NCBI GenBank assembly: GCA_008638375.1
Contig: CM018031.1
Coordinates: forward strand, 56,966,688 to 57,030,687
Length of the DNA stretch: 64,000 bases
Direction: 5' to 3'
From: Nyssa sinensis
Taxonomy: Eukaryota > Streptophyta > Magnoliopsida > Cornales > Nyssaceae
The notes below the pieces were generated by a model, which was not told where the DNA came from, made no database searches, and was given only the letters and a program-made list of their open reading frames with translations. Position 1 is the first letter of the stretch; every line of letters begins with the position of its first letter. Positions 45,218-55,329 of the stretch are shown here, in pieces. The translations under genes and the position numbers were made by a program.

Positions 45218-46865
45218 ATGGTCGGACCAAAATCACGTAGATGCACACTAGGGTCAAACCCATCGACCCCTTCCCCTACTAGTGCTACTGGCATGTCCTC
45301 TGCAGGGTCGGTCACTTTTGTCATCGATGGTGTGCATAGTTTCATTTTTATTAATGATTATATAAATATGGTACTAACTGTTGCTATTTTATTTCTTCTA
45401 AAGTTTCGGCCATTGCCTCTAGACGAGGACGCAGGTAGGTCGAAGATCCACAGGTTATAGCTACAGATGGAGGCGTCAAAGGGCACCTAAATTTGGATTG
45501 AGATACCTCTAGGCTTGTTGAAGCCCGCAGGTGGGTGGGCACAATAGTTCACCATTGAGGTCGACATCATTTGCCGACTTTGCGCCCCCCTCCATGTTAG
45601 TGACTGGAGTTTGGTCATTGACGAGCAATGATGGGATATTCTTGTTCATATCCTAGTATGCCTTTTATTATTGTATTTAATTTAACTTTAACATATCTAA
45701 TGAAGTATTGTTTTGACAATGAAATGATTTACAAGAGAAGTTTGACATCGATCTCCACCTACCACGTGATAAAGGTAGTGGACCATTACTTAGGAGTCCG
45801 TTTCAGGGACTATCGACACAAGCTCTACGTGCATTATGAGGCAAAGGTAGCGACAGATAGAAATCCTCGCGACAAACCCTCGGGTGACAGTGGATGATTG
45901 GATTTTACTATGCGATCGATTCTCTAGTGATGCATTTCAGGTAAACATTATTATAATTAATTTTGTTATATGATAAATCACTGTCATTTATACTAACCTT
46001 CTTTGTTAGCCAAGTGTAGGAAGTTAGCAAGAAAAATAAAGTGAGCAGAAGCAAACAAAAGGTGACCCGCTATGGTGGATCACAATTTTTTGTACAGTTT
46101 GGCATGAGATGGTAAGTTAATAAATTTAAAAGTTGTTATTGTATTAGCTTTTAATGAAATAAATCTTCACAAGCTACTGTTAATTTGCTCCAACGAGAGT
46201 AGGAGACCGATGAACCACCAAACCCTATTGATTTGTGGCACAAGATGCACTACAACCTCAAGAAGGGTTGGGTTGGGCCAAAAGCTCAAAGGCTTTATGT
46301 AAGTTATTTACGTATATATACGAGTATTACTAATTTAATATTAATCCAAAGTTGTAATATTAGTAACATATATTTGAGTTTTTATAAGAGAAGATGGTCC
46401 ATCTGCATGCTCAACCAACCCCTAAAGGTGAGGATCCGTCAACCAATGACCAAATACGTGAGACTATTCTGGGCAAGAGGCGCAGATATGTAAGTGGCTT
46501 AGGGAGTGGGATGCAACCGACAACATCTTCCTCTACCGTCGAGAGCAATGTTAGGTTTCATTAGAGATGGCAATTTGCCCTGCCCCGTCGGGGACCCGCC
46601 CCGCATCGCCCCTAATGGGGCCAATATAGGGTGCTCATAAACGAGGTCAGGGTGTGGTTTTTAAAACTCCATCAGGTTCGGGGCAGGTTTGGCGCCCCAA
46701 ACCTGTCCTATTGCAATTCTTAGGTTTCACGTAGCCACACAAAGAGCTGAGGTATCTGAGAGATGTAATGCAACGCTGGAGTAGATGGTGACAGATCTCA
46801 ATGCTCGCACAACCCAACTAGAGTCTCTTATGCATCAGCCAGCAGGGAGGTTTTGTTCAACCTTA
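45218..46865 (+). pseudogene. Transposase_24-type second CACTA gene, broken
   Basis: After the start MVGPKSRRCTLGSNPSTPSP, exon-like segments read HYLGVRFRDYRHKLYVHYEA (about 45,780-45,845), TVDDWILLCDRFSSDAFQ followed by a GTAAAC donor (about 45,885-45,940), and PPNPIDLWHKMHYN (about 46,216-46,257). The last is LNARTTQLESLMHQPAG before a GTAAGT donor at 46,866. This order is that of plant Ptta/En/Spm Transposase_24 (PF03004) proteins, which resemble the TNPA partner that binds subterminal repeats. A frameshift at about 45,885 and the 169-bp insertion at 46,561 break it. Exon limits are approximate. Confidence 0.65.
46561..46729. mobile_element. 169-bp inverted-repeat element inside the CACTA gene (copy 2)
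   Basis: Exact 10-bp flanks TTAGGTTTCA lie at 46,551-46,560 and 46,730-46,739. The left end TTAGAGATGGCAATTTGCC and the right end CCTATTGCAATTC are partly inverted copies. The interior is very GC-rich (CCCCGTCGGGGACCCGCCCC). Removing it restores the reading frame of the transposase exon. It resembles the element at 33,606-34,014. Confidence 0.8.
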
Positions 46866-46919
46866 GTAAGTTTTTAAAACTACTTTGGTGGCTTTATAAT
46901 TTATAGAAAATGTTATGTC

Positions 46920-48975
46920 AATAAAAAAAACATCGGATATCGGCCTAACGGCCTAGAAACCCCATCACACACTTCAAATATGACAAAATAAACTTGCATG
47001 AACTTACAACAATCAGTTCGGATGATCGGTTTGAAACTTATGTAACTTTTTGCTCCAAAAAGACCCATTATGGGGTTTTGACGGACCAAAAAATTGGATA
47101 TTGGCCTAACAGGCCCGAAACCCCATCACACACCTTGAAAATGATAAAATAGACTTGCACAAACTTACGGAACTCGATTCGGATCACTAGTTTGAAACTT
47201 ATGCAACTTTCTGCTCCTAAAAGGGCCCATTTTGGGATTGTGATAGACCAAAACACCAGATATCGGCCTAACAGCCTAGAAACCCCATCACACACCTCAA
47301 AAATGACAAAATATACTTAGACGAACTTACAGCAATTGGTTCGAATCACCGGTTTGAAACTTATGCAACTTTTCGCTCCAAAAATGCCCATTTGGGGTTT
47401 TAACGAACCAAAACACCGGATATCGGCTTAATGGCCTAGAAACCCCATCACACACCTTACAAATAATAAAATAGACTTTCAAAAACTTACGACACTCGGT
47501 TCTAATAACTGATTTGAAACTTATGCAACTTTCTGCTCCAAAAAGACCCATTTTTGGGTTTTGATAAACCAAAATGTTGGATATCAGCCTAACAGCCTCA
47601 AACACCATCACACAACTCATAAATGATAAAATATATTTGCAAAAACTTACGAAACTTGATTCGAATCACCGGTTTGAAACTTATATAACTTTTCACTCTA
47701 AAAAAGCCCATTTTGGGGTTTTGACAGACCAAAATACCATATATCGGCCTAACGGCCTAGAAACCTCATCACACACCTCAAAAATGAAAAAATATACTTG
47801 CACAAACTTATGGCAATCGGTTTGGATCACCGGTTTGAAACTTATACAACTTTCGACTCTAACAAGACCCATTTTGAGGTTTTAATGGAAGAAAACACCG
47901 GATATAGGCTTAACGGCCTAGAAACCCCATCAAACACCTTACAAATAATAAAATAGACTTGCAAGAACTTACGACACTTGGTTCGGATCACCGTTTTGAA
48001 ACTTATTCAACTTTCTGCTCCAAAAAAATCCATTTTTAGGTTTTGATGGACCAAAATTCTGGATATCGACCTAACAACCTCAAAACCCCATCACACACCT
48101 CAAAAATGACAAAATCGACTTACACGAACTTACGACACTCGATTTTGATCACCGATTTAAAACTTATGTAACTTTCCGTTCTAGAAAGTTCCATTTTGGG
48201 GTTTTTATAGACCAAAATGATGAATATCAGTTTAACAAGCCCGAAACCCCATCACACAACTCAAAAATGATAAAATAGACTTTCACAAACTTACAGTAAT
48301 CAATTCAATTCACCGATTTGAAACTTATGCAATTGTATGCCCTAAAAAGGTCTATTTTGGGGTTTTGACTGACCAAAATACCAGATATCAGCCTAACAGC
48401 CTCGAAACCCGATCACACACCTCAAAAATAATAAACTAGACTTGCACAAACTTATGGCACTCGGTTCGGATCACCGATTTGAAACTCATGTAACTTTTCA
48501 CTCCAAAAAGGCCAATTTTTAGGTTTTGACAGACCAAAATATCATATATTGGCCTAATGGCCTCAAAACCACATCACATACCTCAAAAATGAAAAATTGG
48601 ACTTGTACAAACTTATCGCACTCGGTTTGGATCACTGGTTTGAAACTTATGCAACTTTTTACTCTAAAAGGTCCATTTTGGGGTTTTTACAGACCAAAAT
48701 GTTGGATATCAGCCTAACAACCTCAAAACTCCATCACACACCTCACAAATGATAAAATAAACTTGCACGAACTTACGAAACTCAGTTCGGATCACCGATT
48801 TGAAACTTAAGTAACTTTTCGCTTAAATATTGCCTATTTTGGAGTTTGGACGAACCAAAACACTGAAAATCAACCTACCTGAAAACCCATCACACACCTC
48901 ACAAATGAAAAAATAGACTTGCATAAACTTATGACACTGGGTTCGGATCACTGGTTTGCAACTTATGTTAAGTTC
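46920..48975. repeat. Tandem satellite, 13 units of about 161 bp
   Basis: A diagnostic GGATAT-type hexamer falls at 46935, 47096, 47258, 47418, 47579, 47739, 47900, 48061, 48222, 48383, 48544, 48704 and 48865, so the spacing is 160-162 bp throughout. Each unit also has GCCTAAC, AACCCCATCACACACCTC, ATAGACTTGCACAAACTTA, TTCGGATCACCGGTTTGAAA and CCCATTTTGGGGTTTTGA in the same order. Units are clearly diverged. The array follows a GTAAGT donor and precedes a TTTTAG acceptor near 49,080, so it probably sits in an intron of the Transposase_24 gene. Confidence 0.95.
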
Positions 48976-49419
48976 TGTTGTTCTTGTTATTTATGGATGC
49001 AAAATTTTTTATCATAATATTTTTATGTTCATATATATTTAATAAGTGTTCTAATATATATCATTTGATCTTTATTTTAGATTGATCAGGATTATTGCGC
49101 TCCTTTCTTTCAGTTGTGCATCAGGACCTATTTTTCTCCTTTGTTTTTTTTCTTTTCCTAGACATCTGTAGTTAAATTTTTCTAAGACAATTTTTTATTT
49201 TTGTATTTATTGACAAATTATACTTTTATGATTGTAAGTAATTATATATATATATAAATGCATTTCTCTTTTAATATATTCATTTCATAATGTATGAAAT
49301 TGTTTTATATCAAGATAATTGATATAGGTTTTAAACAAGATTGATACATGTTTTAAACAAAGAATAAAATACAAAAAATAGGGAAAATCAGGTGTAAAAT
49401 AGGACCGAAAAAAAAAAAC

Positions 49420-49914
49420 TTTTAACGACGCACAAAAGGCGTTGCTAAAAGTGCCACATATGATATCTAGCAATGAACGTTTGGCATCGTTAATAATGGA
49501 TCATTAGTGACGATTCACGGTCGTCGCTAATAATGAATTATTAGCGACGCCCATTGTTCGTCGCTAATACCTACATGTGGGACTTTTTAGCGACACCTTC
49601 TATGCGTCACTAAAAGTATATTATTAGCGACGCCCATATCATGCGTCACTTATATTTTATTATTAGCGACGCCCAACGATTTTTGGTCTACTATTAGCAA
49701 CACTTCATGTTATTATTAGTGACGCGTGGTGTGCGTCCCAAATAGTCACTATTAGCGACCTTCTTTATGTCATGTCACTAAAAATATTAGCGACACTACT
49801 ATTAGCCACGCCATGGTGATGCGCAGATGTGTGTCGCTAATATTATTTAGCGACACGTATAAGGACTATTAGGAACACACACGAGTATCACTAATAGTGC
49901 CATTTCTTGTAGTG
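49420..49914. repeat. Right subterminal repeats and terminus of the CACTA element
   Basis: At least fifteen TTAGCGACG/CGTCGCTAAT-type motifs occur in both orientations, packed up to the end TTTCTTGTAGTG at 49,914. They mirror those at the left end. Confidence 0.9.
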
Positions 49915-49917
49915 TGG

Positions 49918-50904
49918 TGGTGGTCGATGTTTGGGGTTATGATTAGGGTTAACGTTAGCGATAGGAGTTGGGATAGAGATGAACGGGTGACCATTGAAGG
50001 CATAGATGACCTCTAAAGAGAGAGATAAAGAGATGAGATGAGATGAGATTATCTCAGATACTAAAGAGATCAGGGTTGCAATGGCAATCACCAAAGAAAA
50101 AAGATGGAAAAATTTGTCATTAAACAAAATAACAACGACACATTAGCAATATTGGACTTAATCTCAAATAATTTAAAAAGTCAAAAACTTTTGAGGTTAC
50201 AATATTTTGCGTTGGAGCTAAGCTTGTATACACTTATTCTTAAGGACCTAATAATAATTAATTTTAAACTATAATGCACTTGAAAATTCTTATTCCACTC
50301 ATGAATGATAGAGGACTTCAATCCTTATTGTGACACATTGCAACATAGCTATTTGTGGGCCTTAAAAAAAGTATTTTTTAAAAAAAGAAAAAAAAATAGA
50401 GATAATTAAACTAATTTTTCCTCTTATATCTAACAATTACAAACTATATCCTAAAATTTTTAAAATTACATTGCACTCCTTATAGTTATAATGTCAATAC
50501 CATATTCCTACAACTGTTAATACCCGTCCCTAATGGAATAGGGTGACGTAAATATGATTTTTTTTAAATGCCAAATTTGCCCTTATAAACAATAGAAGCA
50601 CAAGATTATTCCACGTACTCTTGTAAAATGACAATATTGCCAAAATATGTCCTTCCCACCACCATTTCTTTAATCTCTCTCTCTAAAAAAATCCTCTAAC
50701 AAAATTCTCTCTCTAAAAAATTTCTCTCCCTCAAATCTCTCTAAAATAGCTTATATCTTTCTAGAAAATTTCTCTAAATTAAAAATTCCTAAAATTTATA
50801 TTTATCTCACCTCTTAATTTCTAAAATTCCTAAAATTTCTATATCTCAAAATTTTCTAAAATATTTCCCTCTAATCTCTCGATCTCTAAAATCTTCCTAC
50901 CTTT
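49918..50904. other. Intergenic DNA after the CACTA element
   Basis: No gene supported. A stretch at about 50,390-50,600 starts GAGATAATTAAACTA, and its inverse (AGTAATTATCTCC) ends a similar stretch near 60,470, so it may be a member of a small AT-rich MITE family. From 50,680 to 50,900 the DNA is rich in CTCTCTAAAA-type repeats. Confidence 0.4.
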
Positions 50905-51689
50905 TGGAATTCAGATGTGCTCACTCTACTCTAGTCTGAAATTTATTTCAGAATTGGCAACCTTTACAAGGAAGACTTTTTAAGGTCAACTTCAATGTTG
51001 CCTTATTTAAAAAGATATGGTTAATTAATATTGGGGTGGTGGTGAATCTCTTGTTGTTTTTCATGTTGTGCTTTTTGCTTTTGACATTGGCATCAAAGAC
51101 ATTATCCTTGAGAGGGATTCTATTGTAACCACTAATGAAATCCGTACCATGGAAAAAGGATCTTTCAGTTTATTGGAATGTTCACATTTGATGTAAAAAA
51201 CACTTCTTAATTCTTAAGAGGTTTCAGTCTTATCAATATAGTTTCGTATGAATGACTGGTAATACAGTAGCCCTTGAATTTTCTCGGTGTTCCAGAAATA
51301 TTGAGGATGTGTCTATATGGTTTAAAGGGGATCCTATTCTCATTTTGAATTCACTCAATTCAAAATATGATTTCTTCTTTATCTTGATTATTAATTGATT
51401 GTAGGTGATGGAATTGGCATAAATTGTTAGGTAAGGTTGTTTTATAATTTGCTTTCTAACTCAGTTAGTTGGAATTTATAGTGTTGTTAGGGTTTGTTCT
51501 AGTAGGGTGTAGTTTCCTCATTTTTCATGCCATTTGTGTGATGTTGAGGTTTTCTCTCATAGTGTGTAGATTCTTAGTTCTTAAAGGAGGTATTGACAAT
51601 CTTTTTTTTTTCTTCCTTTGTTTTGTTGTAGCCTCTGGGGAATTATTTTTTTCTATTAATAAAATTCAATCATTTCTTTCAAAAAGCTC
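50905..51689 (+). mobile_element. LINE 3' end with RNase H-like domain
   Basis: Around 51,070-51,200 shifted frames give AFDIGIKDIILERDSIVVT and EIRTMEKGSFSLLECSHL, the core of the RNase H-like domain (RVT_3) at the end of many plant LINEs. The element ends in CTATTAATAAAATTC and a run of A-rich sequence. Similar flanks, TCTAAAATCTTCCTACCTTTT (last base dropped in some copies) at about 50,885 and TCTAAAATCTCTCTACCTTT at about 51,691, look like a target duplication of about 20 bp. Stops interrupt all frames. Confidence 0.55.
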
Positions 51690-51944
51690 TTCTAAAATCT
51701 CTCTACCTTTAAAATCCAACTCTCTTAAATTCTCTCTAAGATTTCTCTGAAACTCCCTCTTTAATTATGTGATCTAATTTGTCACCAGCATTGTAAGATA
51801 TGAACACCATGGATAAAGTGCTCCTATATGTGTAGACAATGAGAAACTTTGATTACTACATTAGTTAGACTTTAGCAGAATTTCTAGAAATTTGTCTAAT
51901 TGGTCTTCCAATTTCAATTATGATTGTTGATCAATATTTTTGTC

Positions 51945-52425
51945 CTTTGTGACTTTCGCTGAGGAACAAGTCTACTATTAGTCTAACAATTAGTTTGGAT
52001 AAGTGAATGGAGAAAGAGGAGAAGATAGCATTAGTTATGAGGGAGAGTAAAAAAAGAGGAGAGAATTCCTTTATGATTGAATAACTGATGAGCGGAGAAG
52101 AGAATAGAGGGTAGTGTAATCTTCCCATCTTGTTTGGAAAGATAAAGGAGAGAAAGAAAAAGAATGAACTGTTCAATTATGTGAGTAGAAAATGATAAAA
52201 TAGGAATTCAATTCTTTTAAAAAATAAGGACAAAACAAGTATTCATTAACTCTTTAATCCTTTCCTTCTGTTTTCTCCCACTTTTAGAAAGAGAGCAAAT
52301 GGGTTTTTAAGCCCCTTCATTTCCTCTCCTCATTTTTAAACCAAACATATAATAATCTCTTCTTTCTTCCCTTTTCTTTTACTTTTGTTCCAACTCTTTC
52401 AATCCAAACACACTGTAAGTGAACA
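51945..52425. mobile_element. MITE-like element related to 20,760-22,210
   Basis: Left part ACAATTAGTTTGGATAAGTG and right part CAATCCAAACACACTGT form partly inverted ends. In between, a purine-rich half with GGAGAG motifs turns into a pyrimidine-rich half, as in the related element in intron 12 of the DUF707 gene. No coding capacity. Confidence 0.45.
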
Positions 52426-53184
52426 AACAAAGATAGAGAAAAAAGCATGCGAAGGAATAAAAAAAAAGATCTAAAGTACCCTTACAAATGAGCATAACGA
52501 ATGGCAAGAAAACCAGGTCGTCAATTACTTAAGAGTACCACAAAATTAAAGACTTAAGGAAGGAGCCCTCTATTAAAGACTCAAGGAATGAGCCTTCTAT
52601 CTCTAGATATATCTTGGATTTTTTCAAATATTGGATAAATACCTTGAACATAAAGAGGAGTTGCCAAAATGAAGACAAAATTTTTAGTTGGGGTGAAACA
52701 CCAACCATTTCTTCCTCTTTACCTGAATTTATAAAAAAAAAAACTAATTGAGTTCACATGGGGAAACGTAAGAGGATTGTTACGTTTTCAAGTTAATTTA
52801 TTTACAAAAACATCAACCAAAAATTTATTGAAACAAAGAAAATCTTTTTTTTCCATTAGAGAATTGAAAATACTACATAACCCCCAGTTAGCTACAAGTC
52901 CACAACAACTTTACTACAAATTCAGATATAGAAAAAGAAGCCTAAAAAAAATTATGGAAATTTGTGTAAAAATTCCAAAACGAGAGAAAGTGTGGTTGTT
53001 AATAAGAATTCAATGTCATTGTACACATCGTTGCTCGCCACAAGCTTCCATAATTCGAATAACAATGATCCTTTCACTCTCAACCATAATGAGACCTTCC
53101 TTGTTGACGAGGATAATGGATTTGGTTTAATATATCCATCACTGTTAGGGTCCAACATTAGCTAATCTTTCATATAGTGAAATT
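52426..53184. other. Left flank of the copia element
   Basis: No domain recognised. A local repeat AAGACT(T/C)AAGGAA(G/T)GAGCC occurs twice near 52,551-52,595. An open frame ends at 53,163 (about 67 residues from 52,962), with a normal-looking composition rich in N and S. It may be a relic of a coding exon, but nothing else supports it. Confidence 0.35.
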
Positions 53185-54246
53185 TGTTGGAAAAAATGAA
53201 TTTTTGAGCATAATAATTAGCTATCTTTAAGCTAAAATTAAAGTGGATCCCACACATTAATTTTAATGGATCCACATGAAAATGTGTTCTCCTCCATGAG
53301 GAGATTAAGATCATATATTGGGTTGCTCAAAACCATTAAGGAGTGAATGAGAAATTGCCTCCAAACATCACCACTTGGAAATGGTAACAAAGCTTGAAGC
53401 TTGTGAAAAAGCTTGTGTCCCACATAGGATAGGTACAAGGCTTTCAATGAGTATATATACACATACCTTGGAGGACGGTTTGGGGCCCAAGGGGTACCCA
53501 AGTTTTGTAGAAGGGGGAGGAGCTAGCACATGCTTGGTTTACCACACACGCGCGCACGCCGCTATAGCCGCCCAGCCCCGCACCGGGTTGGGTTCGGGTT
53601 CGGGCTCTGGCCTAGGCTTGGGCTTGGGCTTGGGCTTAGCCCGTCGTATATATATCTTTTGGAGAAAATTAATTTAAATAATTTTTCATTAAACGCTGTT
53701 ATTTTGTTAATGTTAAAAATAAATCAAAACATTGTCGTTTAATAACCAGATTAATTAAAACTAAAAATGTTACCATTCTACGAGTACATTTTTTTGTTAT
53801 GGTTTAAATCCAAAACAACGTCGTTTTGTGATTGCGTTGGTTTAAATTTTGACTGAACAGTCATCTTCTTCATACATGTGACTGTGTCTATTCACTGCAT
53901 TCATTCATTCCGAAAATTGCATTCTCTCTCTCTGCAAATTTCTTTTCCTGCATAATTCAAGTTTGAGTTGCTGCTATAGTTGTGTTCGTTGGATTCTAAA
54001 GATTGAAGTTATGCATCTTTAGAATTGAAATCTGTTCTCTCTTGGGAGACAATTGCTCATCACCTTGAGCACCGAGAGGGAGCAAATTCGTCTTAAGGAA
54101 ATTATGAATTTCACAAGGCTCGAATTTTTCCTTTCTGTTTAATTCAATAACAGTGAGTTCAAGTGTTATTTATATTTCTTTATTTCCTTCTATTTTAATT
54201 CGTATAACAATATATATATATATAATCAGTATATATTAGGCCAACA
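53185..54246 (+). repeat. 5' LTR of the copia element, TATA segment missing
   Basis: 1,062 bp. Matches the 3' LTR over most of its length but lacks a 75-bp segment that holds the TATA box there. The join is TTCAC|TGCATTC near 53,895, with CAC shared by both sides of the missing segment. It also has a hexamer array (GGGTTC, GGGCTT) at about 53,585-53,638 that is shorter in the 3' LTR. Confidence 0.9.
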
Positions 54247-54516
54247 ATCTTAAGAAAAAAATTATTTTTTTGCCTGTTATACTATTTTATTATATGTTAT
54301 ACTATTCTGTTATACTTTAAAAAACTTCACTATTTTATAAACATTGAATTTAAAAAAAAAAATTAAACAACCTTCTATTTCTGTTTAATAAAGTAAGTTG
54401 TGTTTAGTAGACATTATTTCTACTTTACAAATTGGTTTCTTCAAAAATCAACATTCTATTTCACATTTATTATCTATTTTGTATAATGGAGAACACTTTC
54501 TGTTTTTGTAACAGAA

Positions 54517-55320
54517 ATGGCTTCTACAAGCACTGCACCCACCATGAATGTATCTCATGGGGAGAAGCCCGAAAAATTCAATGGAACGGATTTTAAACGT
54601 TAGAAACCGAAGATGTTTTTCTATCTCACAACCCTGAATTTGGCAAGGTTCTTTCATGAAGATTCTCCTATACTTGTTGAATGAGAAAGTAATAAGGAAA
54701 AAGTGGTTGTTGTTGATGTATGGAAACATGCAGATTTCTTGTGTAGAAATTATGTCTTGAATGGATTGGATAATACATTATATAATGTATATTATTTAAT
54801 CAAAACGGCAAAGGAACTATGGGAATCTTTGGACAAGAAATACAAAACTGAAGATGCTGACATGAAGAAATTCATAGTTGGCAAATTTCTTAACTACAAG
54901 ATGTTAGACCATAAAATAGTTATAAGCCAAGTTCAAGACCTACAAGTGATCTTGCATAATATCCATGTTAAAGGAATGTCTCTAAGTGATTCATTTCAAG
55001 TGGTTGCTATGATTGAAAAACTGACACCATCATAGAAAGACATTTAAGAATTATCTCAAGCACAAACGCAAAGAGGTGAATCTTGAAGAATTGAAGAAGA
55101 CAATTGAGGATCTGAAAATAAGAATGGAAATTATTCCATTGGGGCTAAGGCAAATGTTGTTGAACAAGGCTCAAAGAATAAAAGGAAGCATGAAAGTGAA
55201 GGTCATTCTCAAGTTTCTAAGAAGTTCAAAGGGAAATGCTACAATTATGGTAAACCCGGACATCGTTCAAAGGACTGTCACAAACCAAAGAACTCAAAGA
55301 AACAAAATGCTCGAGCAAAC
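54517..55320 (+). pseudogene. Copia gag, broken
   Basis: Starts MASTSTAPTMNVSHGEKPEK and continues KFNGTDFKR before a stop at about 54,601. The body has LWESLDKKYKTEDADMKKF (54,817-54,873), as in UBN2-type gag proteins. A zinc knuckle CYNYGKPGHRSKDC (CX2CX4HX4C pattern with G in place of the second C) lies near 55,237-55,278. Three or more stops and a frameshift near 55,035 break it. The intact protein would form the particle that packages the element's RNA. Confidence 0.85.
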
Positions 55321-55329
55321 ATAACAGAA

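Larger units (their letters stand above)
38295..49914 (+). mobile_element. CACTA (En/Spm) DNA transposon, 11.6 kb, decayed
   Basis: The right end TTTCTTGTAGTG, ending at 49,914, is the inverse of CACTACAAGAAA, the canonical CACTA terminus. The left end at 38,295, CATGACAAAAATG, is a worn version of CACTACAAGAAATG. The 3-bp flank TGG is present at both sides (38,292-38,294 and 49,915-49,917), as expected for this superfamily. Both ends carry clustered TTAGCGACG-type motifs in both orientations. The interior holds a TNP2-type transposase, a Transposase_24-type gene, and a satellite array. All coding regions have stops or frameshifts, so the element is not autonomous. Confidence 0.88.

Noticed and set aside
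46920..48975. Possible CRISPR-like array
   Set aside because: Units of 161 bp diverge along their whole length and there are no constant repeats with unique spacers. It is a satellite in a plant genome.
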